59,421 nucleotides of DNA from Lachnospiraceae bacterium (GTDB lineage: Bacteria > Bacillota > Clostridia > Lachnospirales > Lachnospiraceae). Below, piece after piece: positions 7,331-17,048 of this stretch (its first letter is position 1; each line of letters starts with the position of its first letter). A program made the position numbers and the translations under genes. Location: NCBI GenBank assembly GCA_009911195.1, contig QXWV01000134.1, positions 1 to 59,421 on the forward strand, read 5' to 3'. The notes beneath the pieces are model-generated. The model did no database searches, was not told the DNA's origin, and saw nothing but the letters and a program-made list of their open reading frames with translations.

Positions 7331-9214
7331 TTATACCCCGGTCTCCAAAATCAGCCTGTCATATATCTCTGTCAATGTCTGAATCATCTTTGAAGACAGC
7401 GTAAACGAATTCTGGTATTTCACCATACTCACTGCTTCCTCATCTTCATCCACGCTGGAAATCGACATCCTCTGGTTTTCAATGGTGACCGCAATGCCGT
7501 AATAGGTGTCATAAAAGTCTTGGGCATTCCTTGCATTTAAGGCCACGTCGGATAAAATTGTTGTTAAAAATTCTTCTGCCGTAGCGTTTCGGAAGCTGAA
7601 CTTAGATTTATCCTGCAAAGCAGCAACCAATTCTTTTACATTCCCACACTCTTCCACACCGGCATTGGCTTCCGAATTCACCCCGAGCAAATCCGGGTCG
7701 GCTATCAATGCAGCATTGATTTCCAGGTTAAATGCAGTCAGCGCATAATATCCCCTGTTTCTCTTTGTGGTATCGTTAGGATTATCCTTAATATCCGGCA
7801 ATTCATCCTCGGTATACTGGGAATCCGTAATTTTATCCCCTGCCACCGGCTTTTTAGCAGTAAAAAACATTGCACCGGGATTATCCTGTTTATCATATCC
7901 GCTCATGAAAATCTCATTAACTTTGGCAGCAAAAGCACGGACAAATTCGTTCATCTGGGAAAGGTAATAAGGGATTCCCTGATAATTGATATCCACACCA
8001 ACTTCCGCTTCTTTGCCTACCTTATCGACACCCACTACCGTATCGCATTTCGCATCATCCATAGTGAAGGTATAGTAAGCTTTCTGGGTTGTTTCGTCAT
8101 ATCTGTATTCCCAGTCTTTATAATAGTATAGAGTGTTGCCCAGATAAATGCTCCCGCCAGTATCGGAAAGGTTGCATTTTTCCATATTTTTCAAGTGTTC
8201 CGCCGTAACCTCTACCGTCACTTTTGTACCTGCCTGGCCTTGGCCCACTCCCAGCACCGTTCCATAAAACGCTTTGTTGTTATTGCCGTCACGCATTGCC
8301 ACAAGGCCCTTTAACGAACCTCCCATGGATGCGTTATTCAAGTTAAAATCATTTCCGTTATCCCAAAAAATATCGTATAAACCATCGGCATCTGTTTGAT
8401 TCACCTTTTCGTTATCCGCCCGGGAACGGCATTCCAGCTTATGATAATCCCCGCCGTCCACAATAGGCTGGTTGCCTGCAATACGAACCACAAACCGGGT
8501 TCCCCCTGTCTCCCTTGTGGGGTCATAAGGGTCGGTGACCGGAAATTCCTCGGTCTCTATATCCACAATTTCCGACAGTTCATCTAAAAGCAAATCCCTT
8601 TTATCCCTTAACTGGTTTGCTATAGTCCCTGTCATTTCCACCACATTAATCTGCTTATTCAACGTAGCAATTTCTGACGTGATGGAATTAATCCTCTCCA
8701 CACGAAGCTTAATCTCTTCATTTATATCCTTTTGTAAAGCCTGTAAATTGCCCGCTGTATTGTTAAAATACTCTGCAAGCTTCTGTGCAGCAGCAATAAA
8801 AGTTGCCTTGGAATCCCTGCTGACACCGTCCGGAGTAAGCCCCAGCAATGTACTTTTAAATGTATTAAATATAGCGGCAAACCCTGTTTCCCCGTCATCA
8901 TCCAAATATTGCTGGATAGTATCCGTGTAGTATTTTTTTATATCGTATTCACCCAAGGTGGAATTATTATTGCGGAATCTCATATCATAAAAAGAATCCC
9001 TGACACGCTCTATCGCCACCGTATCCACACCCGCGCCGGCACAGCCATATGTGGTAAACAGTCTGAGGGCATCTGCTGCTTCCTGATTTACCTGCTGTCT
9101 GCTATAGCCTTCTGTATGCACATTTGCAATATTATTGGCGGTGGTATTTAATGCCGCATTTGCTGCCCTGATTCCTGATGATGCTATTGATAATCCAAAA
9201 AATTGTGATGGCAT
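7331..9214 (-). CDS. flgK: Hook-associated protein 1 FlgK, second copy
   Basis: A 627-residue HAP1 homologue. Residues 1-40 are the flagellar rod/hook N-terminal domain (SIASSGIRAANAALNTTANN, then IANVHTEGYSRQQ), and the C-terminal helix contains the conserved VSMVKYQNSFTLSSKMIQTL stretch. The centre is expanded. It lies only 10 bases after another flgK-like gene and is about 90 residues longer; the two differ strongly in the middle but share both ends. Hook-associated proteins act outside the cell at the hook-filament junction. The pair may be specialised paralogues that form two junction rings. Confidence 0.93.
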   Translation of the reverse strand: MPSQFFGLSIASSGIRAANAALNTTANNIANVHTEGYSRQQVNQEAADALRLFTTYGCAGAGVDTVAIERVRDSFYDMRFRNNNSTLGEYDIKKYYTDTIQQYLDDDGETGFAAIFNTFKSTLLGLTPDGVSRDSKATFIAAAQKLAEYFNNTAGNLQALQKDINEEIKLRVERINSITSEIATLNKQINVVEMTGTIANQLRDKRDLLLDELSEIVDIETEEFPVTDPYDPTRETGGTRFVVRIAGNQPIVDGGDYHKLECRSRADNEKVNQTDADGLYDIFWDNGNDFNLNNASMGGSLKGLVAMRDGNNNKAFYGTVLGVGQGQAGTKVTVEVTAEHLKNMEKCNLSDTGGSIYLGNTLYYYKDWEYRYDETTQKAYYTFTMDDAKCDTVVGVDKVGKEAEVGVDINYQGIPYYLSQMNEFVRAFAAKVNEIFMSGYDKQDNPGAMFFTAKKPVAGDKITDSQYTEDELPDIKDNPNDTTKRNRGYYALTAFNLEINAALIADPDLLGVNSEANAGVEECGNVKELVAALQDKSKFSFRNATAEEFLTTILSDVALNARNAQDFYDTYYGIAVTIENQRMSISSVDEDEEAVSMVKYQNSFTLSSKMIQTLTEIYDRLILETGV

Positions 9215-9224
9215 TTACTTCACC

Positions 9225-10829
9225 TTACCTTCCCAATGTGCTAAGTATATGTTCAATCATTTCGTTAATTACATTTACATATCTGCTGGATGCATTATAG
9301 GCATTCTGGAATTTAATCATAAATTCCATTTCTTCCGAATCGGATACGCCCACAATCATTTCCCTTGCGGAAAAAGTCTCATTGACCACTTCTTCCTGTA
9401 CACCCTTAATTTCTTTATTGGCTTCCCCTGTAATCGCTACCTGGTCGATAAGGTTCGCATAATAGCCGATTAATGACACTTTAGTCTCCACATTAGGGTT
9501 AAGCGTATGGGTTTCCTCCGAAAAGGCAGCCTTCAGCTTGGCTGTAGTAGCCTTATCTTCTGAACCGTCCTGCAAACGGAAGGAAAGTATTCCCGGCTCA
9601 CGTTTCAAATCTTCGTTTACAATCATGTTCCCGATGGTGAAGCCTTTGTCAGGGTCATCCGATATCAGTTCAAACATCTGGAGGGGATTTCCGTCCTCAT
9701 CTTTCATATAGCCCGTTTCAGGCTCGCTCTTCGCCGCTTCTTCCAATACCCCGTTGATGGCTGTAACTACTTTGTTCACCAGACGGTCGAACTCTGCCTG
9801 CACGTTCATTAACAATGACTGGGAAATATCCCTGTTATAAACCTCCGCATCCTCCATATCCTGGTATGTCGCCCTTCTGTCGCCCCGGGCATATACCAAT
9901 CCCCGCAAAGAGCCTATATCCGTGTTCAGTGAAGAGCGGATTTCCTGGGTTGTGTCAAATACCGTACAATTATCCAGTATCGGAATCCTCTCCCCCCATG
10001 CCGTCTCCGTATAATTGGCCAATTGAGGCCAGTAAGGAGTATAAAAACCGGTCTCCGGGTCAGCATAGGCACCCATCTTATTGACGGATTCGGTATTTAC
10101 AAAATCCACCCCTTCAAATTTGACGGTTACTACGCCATATATATCCTCCGTATAGCTTATCCTTCCCATTTTGGCCATTTCATCCAAAATGAAATTTCTT
10201 CTATCCCTTAAATCGTTGGCATTTTCCACGTCGCCTGCTTCTGCCCGCAGCACTTGTTTATTCAACGCCACCAGTTCTTCCCCGTAAGCATTGAGCAAAT
10301 CCACGTTTTTCCCAATCTGCTTGTTTAAATTGTCCTGCATATCGCTCAGACCCTTATATACCAGGGCTGCCCTTGTAAGGAACTCATTGCAGCGGGATAC
10401 GAAAAGGTTCTGCTGGGTCAGGTCACAAGGGTCTCCGTCCAAATCCTGGACAGTATCCCAAAGGTTGGAAAGCGCCTGGGAAAACTCCACGCCCTGGAAT
10501 TCCCCGAACAAATCTTCCATCTCATCAATGACCTTTGTATTCGTCTCATAGAACGCACTGCGCCCCGACTCTTTACGATAAGTTTTATCCAAAAACATAT
10601 CTCTTACTTGCCTTGTTTGGGCATAGTATACACCTAGGCCATATTGTTGGTAAGAAACAGCGGAAGCGCTGACAGAAAGTGTCTGATAAGTCCTTGTATT
10701 GAGTAGAATCTGCTGCCTTGTGTAAGACTTCGTATCTACGTTTGTCATATTGTGCGCTGTAGTATTCAGCGCATTCTGGCTCGTCTGTAATCCAGATGCC
10801 CCTATATATAAACTTCCAAATAATGGCAT
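9225..10829 (-). CDS. flgK: Hook-associated protein 1 FlgK, first copy
   Basis: A 534-residue HAP1 homologue. The N-terminus (MPLFGSLYIGASGLQTSQNA, then NTTAHNMTNVDTKSYTRQQ) and the C-terminus (MEFMIKFQNAYNASSRYVNV) match the family closely, and this length is nearer to Bacillus FlgK (about 500). It follows flgN by about 20 bases. A ribosome binding site (GGGAGAGGTGATATC) precedes the ATG. Of the two tandem copies this one looks the more standard. Confidence 0.94.
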   Translation of the reverse strand: MPLFGSLYIGASGLQTSQNALNTTAHNMTNVDTKSYTRQQILLNTRTYQTLSVSASAVSYQQYGLGVYYAQTRQVRDMFLDKTYRKESGRSAFYETNTKVIDEMEDLFGEFQGVEFSQALSNLWDTVQDLDGDPCDLTQQNLFVSRCNEFLTRAALVYKGLSDMQDNLNKQIGKNVDLLNAYGEELVALNKQVLRAEAGDVENANDLRDRRNFILDEMAKMGRISYTEDIYGVVTVKFEGVDFVNTESVNKMGAYADPETGFYTPYWPQLANYTETAWGERIPILDNCTVFDTTQEIRSSLNTDIGSLRGLVYARGDRRATYQDMEDAEVYNRDISQSLLMNVQAEFDRLVNKVVTAINGVLEEAAKSEPETGYMKDEDGNPLQMFELISDDPDKGFTIGNMIVNEDLKREPGILSFRLQDGSEDKATTAKLKAAFSEETHTLNPNVETKVSLIGYYANLIDQVAITGEANKEIKGVQEEVVNETFSAREMIVGVSDSEEMEFMIKFQNAYNASSRYVNVINEMIEHILSTLGR

Positions 10830-10849
10830 GATATCACCTCTCCCTGGGA

Positions 10850-11368
10850 TTATTGCTTTGCATCAAATCCACTTTTACTCACCCCGATTACACTGCCGGA
10901 GCTATATGCGCCCTTGTTATAATTTGCAGTCTGGGGGGCTGTTTTCATCGCTTGAAACATGTTTATGTCAAACTCAATCATCTCCAGTGCATTCAGTATC
11001 AAATCCCGGTTCTGCTCATTTATTTCCCGCACCCGGTGCACTACTGCCTTCAATCTGTCATAAACTTGGGCCAGTTTCTGCTGCTCCACCGGCCTAGGTT
11101 CCAGCATCTGAATAATGTTCGTCAATATCAAATCTTCAACATCCCTGTTTACTACGTTGGCAATATCCTGAATCACTTCCCGCCTTTTGTTGTCTAGATT
11201 ATTGATTCTGCTTGCAACGATTTGTTCTTCATCCGTGATTTTTGATAATTCCTGTAAATTGCCGGAAATAATTACCGGCTTTTTCTTTGTGGAAAGTTCC
11301 AGCAAGTTGTCATATTCATCACATAAGCTTCCTAATACAATAATTAGGTTTTCCATCAAACTTGCCAC
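10850..11368 (-). CDS. flgN: FlgN-type export chaperone
   Basis: A 172-residue helical protein between flgM and flgK, where FlgN, the chaperone of FlgK and FlgL, is encoded in clostridia and Bacillus. Visible features are an N-terminal helix (MENLIIVLGSLCDEYDNLLELSTKKK), then a long coiled coil, and a C-terminal tail rich in G/S/K. Begins four bases after flgM, so translation is likely coupled. The family diverges fast, so the call leans on position and size. Confidence 0.85.
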   Translation of the reverse strand: MASLMENLIIVLGSLCDEYDNLLELSTKKKPVIISGNLQELSKITDEEQIVASRINNLDNKRREVIQDIANVVNRDVEDLILTNIIQMLEPRPVEQQKLAQVYDRLKAVVHRVREINEQNRDLILNALEMIEFDINMFQAMKTAPQTANYNKGAYSSGSVIGVSKSGFDAKQ

Positions 11369-11372
11369 ACAA

Positions 11373-11651
11373 CTACCCCATTTCTTTCATCTTCTGAAAT
11401 AATTTATCAGCAAAATTCCCTGCACTCACCTCATAAGTACCCGCTTGAATACTATTCTTGAGAGGAGCAGTTATTTCTTCCCTGATATCCCTGCTGGCTG
11501 CCACTGCATTCTTTGCCACCTGGTAATCCCTTCCAAGACTGGAGATTTCCAGTTGGTCACCGGCAAATCCTGAACCCGCCTTTTTCTGGCTCTTATCAGC
11601 CTTGGTTGTTTTATATATCTGCTGAACCTGAGTATAGGCTTCTATACGCAT
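11373..11651 (-). CDS. flgM: Anti-sigma-28 factor FlgM
   Basis: Binds and holds sigma-28 until the hook is complete, then is exported. The 92-residue protein has the C-terminal sigma-binding region with an ISSLGRDYQVAKNAV segment and a DIREEI motif typical of Gram-positive FlgM, and an unstructured N-terminal half. The start is the ATG of MRIEAYTQV, preceded by AAGGAGGAG; a longer reading upstream has no ribosome binding site. It heads the late operon running to csrA and has its own sigma-28 promoter, giving the usual negative feedback. Confidence 0.92.
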   Translation of the reverse strand: MRIEAYTQVQQIYKTTKADKSQKKAGSGFAGDQLEISSLGRDYQVAKNAVAASRDIREEITAPLKNSIQAGTYEVSAGNFADKLFQKMKEMG

Positions 11652-11694
11652 CGTCCACTCCTCCTTCCATGAAATTACTGATGTCTTATTATTA

Positions 11695-11721
11695 TTATCG
11701 GATTTTTGGAAAATTACTTTA
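11695..11721 (-). promoter_or_regulatory. Sigma-28 promoter of flgM-csrA operon
   Basis: The minus strand reads TAAA, exactly 15 bases, TCCGATAA, an almost perfect sigma-28 site, 44 bases before the flgM start. Confidence 0.9.
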
Positions 11722-11759
11722 GAGGGAAGTGGAGAAAAAACTTTCAACCGAATTATTGA

Positions 11760-11788
11760 TTGTGAAATGAAAAGGGATAAGGTATAAT
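11760..11788 (+). promoter_or_regulatory. Sigma-A type promoter of sensor kinase gene
   Basis: TTGTGA (11760-11765), a 17-base spacer and a consensus TATAAT (11783-11788) lie about 35 bases before the kinase start, divergent from the flgM promoter. Confidence 0.65.
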
Positions 11789-11822
11789 AAATATAAAAAG
11801 CGGGCTGTTCGGAGGCATGATA

Positions 11823-13622
11823 ATGAAAAAACCATTGCTGGTGGATATTGATAGTTTAAAGAAAATAAAAAAAGATATTTTCATGAACCGAAGCCTGTCT
11901 TGGAAATTTAAAACTATTTATATATTTATTATTTTACTGTTCATGATTTGCAATATTACGGTAATCCGCTTTTTCTATCACCATGAAACAAAAAAGGCCA
12001 TTAGCGCTCTGGCTTCCCAGACACTGGAGACCATTTCCCAAAATGCAGATAATACCATCCGTATTATTTCCAAGACTTCCACCTACATGCTGGGCAGTTC
12101 TGATATACAAAATTACCTGAATAAAACAGCCAAAGGCCAAAATAGTACCTTGCTTTCCAGAAATTTGCGCAATGCCCTTTATCTTTCCCTGGAATCCATG
12201 CCTGCGGCGGAATCCATTATGATTTTGGACGAAAACGGGAACTCGGAGTGCGCCGCGCGCTATACTATGCCCCATGCCATCCTTTCTTCCCCCAGAGAAG
12301 CGGACTGGTATGACGAAGTACACCGGCTTCAGGGAGCGCCTGTTTTTCTTATTAACGGAGGCGGATACTTTGCACCCAATGGGGATAATAATTATCTTTC
12401 CCTCATACGTCTGGTCAACAGCACGGAAGATGTCCGTCCACTGGGTTATATGATTATCAATATTCCTTTGAACGAACTTTTTGCTATTTCCAATACTAAA
12501 GACACCAGCTACTCGGATATCTGTGTTTATTCCGGCAGCTTTCCCGTGTTACAGTTTTCCAACAGCATCTTGGCTCAGTTCTTTTCTGAAAATACAATTT
12601 CAGGGCTGTTTAATCTCAAGGAAGAAGAAGTTGTTGTAGGCGGAGATAAATATTTGCTTCTGGGCCTCCAAAATTCTTCATTGGACATGCATTATTTCAG
12701 CGCCACCAGGTTTGCTTCTCATTCCAGTGAATTCAAGCCCTTTCTTCTTATCTTCCTATTTACTGTATTTATCGGTACTAGCCTCTTTTTGCTGATTGCC
12801 CTTTGTACCAGCCACTTTGTCACAATTCCGCTCTACCGGCTGTCTGTTGCCATGAAAAAAACAGAGCAGGGGGATTTTCATCCGGCTTATGTGACTTCCC
12901 ATAAAGACGAAATCGGCCAGTTGCAGGATGCCTACAATGAAATGGTGGACAAAATCGAACTCCTTCTCTCCGCCAAAATATCGGAGCAGAAAAAACTGCG
13001 GAAGGCGGAGCTTAAAATATTACAGGAGCAAATCAAGCCTCATTTCCTATATAATAGCCTAAGCGGTATCGCCTATCTGATTACTGATAAGCAAAATACT
13101 GCCGCCTGCGATATGGTTATTTCCCTTTCGGAGTATTATCGCGAAAGCCTAAGCAAAGGAAGTGAAGTTATCAGCCTGTCCACGGAAGTGAATATTGTTA
13201 AAAATTATTTAAAGCTGCAAAAAATGCGATTTCCCGGCCAATTTGAAGATATTTATGAAGTTGAGGAAGATATTCTCACCCTTACCATCCCCCGCCTTGT
13301 CCTGCAGCCTTTAGTGGAAAATTCCCTCTACCATGGCATCCTGCCCACTGGCGACTTTGGCACTATACATATCCGGGCATACCATAAAAACCATTTTCTT
13401 ATGCTCCATATCCAGGATGATGGCATAGGAATTGACCATGAACAGCTTTCCGGCATTATGAATGATACGCTGGAATCCAACCGAAAAAGTTTCGGCCTTC
13501 GGGGCACGGTAGAACGTCTACAAATTTATTATGCTGACAAAAATATATATGAAATTATCAGTGCTCCAGGAGAGGGATGTGAAATTATTTTTTCCCTTCC
13601 ATTAGATAGAAGTGAAAATTAG
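11823..13622 (+). CDS. YesM/LytS-type sensor histidine kinase
   Basis: A membrane sensor of 599 residues. Transmembrane helices near residues 20-45 and 300-325 enclose an extracytoplasmic sensing domain. Then come a HAMP linker (TIPLYRLSVAMKKTE region), the His_kinase signature QIKPHFLYNSL with the phospho-accepting histidine, and an HATPase domain with N-box PLVENSLYHG and G-box DDGIGID. The ATG at 11823 is chosen because GGAGG lies seven bases before it; an ATG two codons earlier is only one base away. Paired with the regulator at 13668-15329. Convergent with the GH43 transport operon, so the signal is probably a hemicellulose-derived sugar; this is inference. Confidence 0.92.
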   Translation: MKKPLLVDIDSLKKIKKDIFMNRSLSWKFKTIYIFIILLFMICNITVIRFFYHHETKKAISALASQTLETISQNADNTIRIISKTSTYMLGSSDIQNYLNKTAKGQNSTLLSRNLRNALYLSLESMPAAESIMILDENGNSECAARYTMPHAILSSPREADWYDEVHRLQGAPVFLINGGGYFAPNGDNNYLSLIRLVNSTEDVRPLGYMIINIPLNELFAISNTKDTSYSDICVYSGSFPVLQFSNSILAQFFSENTISGLFNLKEEEVVVGGDKYLLLGLQNSSLDMHYFSATRFASHSSEFKPFLLIFLFTVFIGTSLFLLIALCTSHFVTIPLYRLSVAMKKTEQGDFHPAYVTSHKDEIGQLQDAYNEMVDKIELLLSAKISEQKKLRKAELKILQEQIKPHFLYNSLSGIAYLITDKQNTAACDMVISLSEYYRESLSKGSEVISLSTEVNIVKNYLKLQKMRFPGQFEDIYEVEEDILTLTIPRLVLQPLVENSLYHGILPTGDFGTIHIRAYHKNHFLMLHIQDDGIGIDHEQLSGIMNDTLESNRKSFGLRGTVERLQIYYADKNIYEIISAPGEGCEIIFSLPLDRSEN

Positions 13623-13667
13623 GTTAGGAATTTGGGGTTAGTACACACAGCCGCAAGGGTTGGCGGA

Positions 13668-15329
13668 ATGATGCTTAATTTAAGAGAAAGGGAATGGATA
13701 TCTATAATGAGCCAAAATGACATCAGCAGTAGCAGAGACACTCTTTTAAAAGTAATGGTGGTAGATGATGAAGAGCTTTCCCGCCGCTTTATTGTCAGCT
13801 CCCTCAATTGGGAAGCATTTGGCCTGGAAGTTGCCGCCGAGGCCGCTTCTGGGCTGGAAGCTCTTACCCTCTTGGAAGAACAGATTCCGGATATTATTTT
13901 CACCGATATTAAAATGCCCTATATGGATGGGCTGGAACTGAGCCGTCTCATTGCGGGAAAATACCCTCACATTAAAATTGTTATCCTGACTGCCTTTAAG
14001 GATTTTGATTATGCACAGCAAAGTATCCAAATCGGCGTATCCCATTTCCTTTTAAAGCCCATTAACCATGCGGAACTCCACTCAACAATCCTTAAACTGA
14101 AAGAACAGATTGCAGAGGAAAAAAAGAAATGGTTTGAACTGGACCATCTGAAAAAAATATTAAAAGATAACTATTTCTTTTTACGGGAGCGTTTTCTTTT
14201 TGAACTCTTGGAAGACAAAATTTCCCCTTCCGCATCAGCCAGTCAACTGTCCTACTATTTCCCGGAAGGCATTCCTTCCTATATTCAAGTCACCCTTTTA
14301 GAAGCATCCTCTCCTCGCTTTCTAGAAACATCGGAGGAAGAACGGCTGCTACAGGATATGCAAAATCTGGAATTTGTGCATAAATGCCTAAAAAATGATA
14401 CCCGCATCGAAGCGCTCATCGACCGCAGACATCATTTAGTTCTTCTTTCTTATTCCCCGGAAGTTAAAATGGTAACTCTATGTGAGCAACTGCAACGCTC
14501 CATCCATCAGATTTCCGGATTGGACATCTTTTTCGGTATTGGAACAGCGTACCATGATTTCCTTAAAATTAACCTTTCCTGGCAGGAGAGTTTAGAATCC
14601 CTAAAATTTAGCCGTTATATACCCAGCCAGTCCATCACCGTTTACCAAAATGATATCCATGTCCAAAACACGGACTGGCAGCCTAAACAGGGTGCAATAG
14701 AGGATATCAAATTTTACATAAAGGCGGGTTTGAGCGATGAGTTGAACAAAGCCCTCCCTTCCTTATACCTGAATGAAGCAGGTAATCTCATTGAGGCCGA
14801 CAAAGCCCGGCTGTTATCCATGACTCTGCTTTCCGCCGCCGTCAATGCCGTCAACGATATCGGTATTAATTTGCAGGACATTTTGGAACAGGAAGCCACT
14901 TCTTTCCTTCCCATCCTGTCAGAACCCACAGGCGGTATGCTGCGGAACAAAACAACTGCCTATTTGAACAAACTCACCCTTTCCATTGCATCCTACCGCT
15001 CCACCAAGCGCAAAACGGTTCTCTGGGATATTATCCAGTATATCCAGAAAGAAATGAGCAGCCCGGAGCTTTCCCTTTCCGCTGTAGCAGAGCAATTTCA
15101 TATGAATGACAGCTATTTAAGCCGAACATTTAAAAAAGAATTGGGGTTTAGCTTTTCCAAATACCTGAACAGACTACGGATGGAACGGGCTATTCAGCTA
15201 ATTACCGGAACGGACATGAAGGCTTACCAGGTTGCAGAGGCAGTGGGGATTCCGGATGCCTATTATTTTAGCAGTTGTTTTAAGAAGTATACGGGGATGT
15301 CTATTCGGGATTATAAGAGAAATTTGTAA
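13668..15329 (+). CDS. YesN-type response regulator, AraC family
   Basis: DNA-binding partner of the preceding kinase. The receiver domain has the acidic pair VVDDEE, phospho-acceptor aspartate in FTDIKMPYMDG, threonine in ILTAF and lysine in LLKP. A middle linker domain follows, then a C-terminal double helix-turn-helix (AVAEQFHMNDSYLSRTFKKE, then VAEAVGIPDAYYFSSCFKK). About 553 residues. The start is uncertain: the ATG at 13668 has AAGGG eight bases upstream, a TTG at 13632 and an ATG at 13707 are alternatives. It probably activates the SBP-permease-GH43 operon that faces it. Confidence 0.92.
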   Translation: MMLNLREREWISIMSQNDISSSRDTLLKVMVVDDEELSRRFIVSSLNWEAFGLEVAAEAASGLEALTLLEEQIPDIIFTDIKMPYMDGLELSRLIAGKYPHIKIVILTAFKDFDYAQQSIQIGVSHFLLKPINHAELHSTILKLKEQIAEEKKKWFELDHLKKILKDNYFFLRERFLFELLEDKISPSASASQLSYYFPEGIPSYIQVTLLEASSPRFLETSEEERLLQDMQNLEFVHKCLKNDTRIEALIDRRHHLVLLSYSPEVKMVTLCEQLQRSIHQISGLDIFFGIGTAYHDFLKINLSWQESLESLKFSRYIPSQSITVYQNDIHVQNTDWQPKQGAIEDIKFYIKAGLSDELNKALPSLYLNEAGNLIEADKARLLSMTLLSAAVNAVNDIGINLQDILEQEATSFLPILSEPTGGMLRNKTTAYLNKLTLSIASYRSTKRKTVLWDIIQYIQKEMSSPELSLSAVAEQFHMNDSYLSRTFKKELGFSFSKYLNRLRMERAIQLITGTDMKAYQVAEAVGIPDAYYFSSCFKKYTGMSIRDYKRNL

Positions 15330-15344
15330 GGGGGAATTATGAAG

Positions 15345-15368
15345 GGCTGTGAGAATATTCTCACAGCC
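15345..15368. terminator. Bidirectional terminator between convergent genes
   Basis: Perfect palindromic stem GGCTGTGAGAAT/ATTCTCACAGCC between the regulator stop and the GH43 stop, followed on the plus strand by a T-rich stretch. It can serve both converging operons. Confidence 0.8.
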
Positions 15369-15373
15369 TATTA

Positions 15374-17002
15374 TTATCTTTCTTTATATATGAAATAATC
15401 AAAATCGGCCGGAAGACATGTTCCCAGGCCATCTACACTGGCCATACCTACAAAAGCCCCTGTAAATGCGGCATCGTACACCGCTTTGATATATTCATCA
15501 GATAACTTGGCAGAATCAAAGCAATAAGGAACTTCCTGCCATCTGCTGCCGTCAAAAGAATAGAAATACCGGTATTCGATTCCTCTTACTTCTACTTTCA
15601 GGTAAACATAAGCCACATCCTCCGGTATCGGAATAGGTTTTTCTCTATAAACGCTGAAAGTTTTTCCCAGGTCTGTGCTTACCGCATCAATAACACGACC
15701 ATATTTTTCGTTCCAAGTTACCTGAAGCATGGACCAGTTCTGGGTGTTGTAGTAGCAGGTCAGTCCGGCAAACTGCTGGATATTTTTAGGGCTGTAATCC
15801 ATTTTTGTTTCCGCATCAAAGAAAAAATGCTGCCATCTCCTGGCAATATGCGCCTGGATAAATGTGGAGGCAGGGGATTGCCTTCCGTAAAGACGCAGAT
15901 GGCCGGGCCGGGCCTTCAAGGATACCGTATCTTCTGAAAGCGGAATACGCAGGTTCTGGAAATGAATGTTTAGATTTCCCTCATTAAAGTCATCCTTTTC
16001 CGGACATATATTTCCCCATTTATGTTCCTTAATTCCTATCGGCGCCTCCACTAGTTCCGTTCCCATATGACCACCAACGATATGCGGCCAATTGTCCTCA
16101 TCCCAGACAACCTTTTGGATTCCCGTCTCCCTACCCAGCGGACACCATCCCCTTGGGTCCACTGCGGATTCATAGCTGTGGTGGAGAGGGCGTCCCATTA
16201 AATGGGCAAAATACCATTCCCCTGCCTGGGTGCTTACCAAAGAGCCATGCCCCGCCTTCTGTATAGGATGGAAAGGAACATCTATTGTGGTGAGAAAGGG
16301 TTCCCCTGGCTGGGTTTCAAAAGGCTCTCTCAATGATTTAGCCCTCGCTACTCTTTCCTGATGTGCATAAACAGTTCCCCCTTGGGCTACAAACAGATAA
16401 TAATATCCATGGAGCTTGTAAATATGAGGGCCTTCCGTAAATTTTTCCTCCGTTCCCCCATATAAAAGCCAAGGTTCTCCGATTAGCTTTTTTTCTTCTA
16501 CCGAATATTCCGTACACATTATTCCATAGAAAGGATGATGGAAACTTCTTGGGTCCCAGTATTGGTTCAACAAATATTTACGCCCGTCATCATCATGGAA
16601 CAGGGATGCATCAAACCCTGCCGTATTTAATTCCACTGGGTTTGACCATGGCCCCATAATATCCTCTGCTGTAATCAAATAATTGACACAGTCTTTAAAA
16701 GAACCGTCCGTTACTTTCACATCAGTATATACCAGATAAAACTTTCCGTCATTCCAGGACAAATCCGGTGCCCAGATTCCCCCTGAGTCAGGATTCCCTG
16801 TCATATCAAGAAGCCGCTTTTCATTTAGCGGATGCCCTATCAGCTTCCAATTCACCAAATCCATTGACATATGAATCTGCACACCCGGCCACCATTCAAA
16901 TGTAGATGTGGCAATATAATAAGCCTCCCCCACACGTACAATACTGGGGTCCGGGTTAAATCCTTTTAAAATTGGGTTCTTAATTTTCATATTAATAACC
17001 AT
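15374..17002 (-). CDS. Glycoside hydrolase family 43 (beta-xylosidase/arabinofuranosidase type)
   Basis: Probably a cytoplasmic enzyme (no signal peptide) that removes xylose or arabinose units from imported oligosaccharides. The 542-residue protein has an N-terminal five-bladed propeller (about 1-310) with the expected acidic residues: general base Asp in GFNPDPS (D18), an Asp in GFDASLF, and general acid Glu in TEGPHIY. A C-terminal beta-sandwich (about 340-540), as in XynB-type enzymes, follows. Last gene of an SBP-permease-permease-GH43 operon, 47 bases after the second permease. Xylosidase and arabinofuranosidase activity cannot be told apart by eye. Confidence 0.92.
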   Translation of the reverse strand: MVINMKIKNPILKGFNPDPSIVRVGEAYYIATSTFEWWPGVQIHMSMDLVNWKLIGHPLNEKRLLDMTGNPDSGGIWAPDLSWNDGKFYLVYTDVKVTDGSFKDCVNYLITAEDIMGPWSNPVELNTAGFDASLFHDDDGRKYLLNQYWDPRSFHHPFYGIMCTEYSVEEKKLIGEPWLLYGGTEEKFTEGPHIYKLHGYYYLFVAQGGTVYAHQERVARAKSLREPFETQPGEPFLTTIDVPFHPIQKAGHGSLVSTQAGEWYFAHLMGRPLHHSYESAVDPRGWCPLGRETGIQKVVWDEDNWPHIVGGHMGTELVEAPIGIKEHKWGNICPEKDDFNEGNLNIHFQNLRIPLSEDTVSLKARPGHLRLYGRQSPASTFIQAHIARRWQHFFFDAETKMDYSPKNIQQFAGLTCYYNTQNWSMLQVTWNEKYGRVIDAVSTDLGKTFSVYREKPIPIPEDVAYVYLKVEVRGIEYRYFYSFDGSRWQEVPYCFDSAKLSDEYIKAVYDAAFTGAFVGMASVDGLGTCLPADFDYFIYKER

Positions 17003-17048
17003 GCCCTTTCCATAACCTGCAAACTTTCATTTGACAACTTTCCATCCA

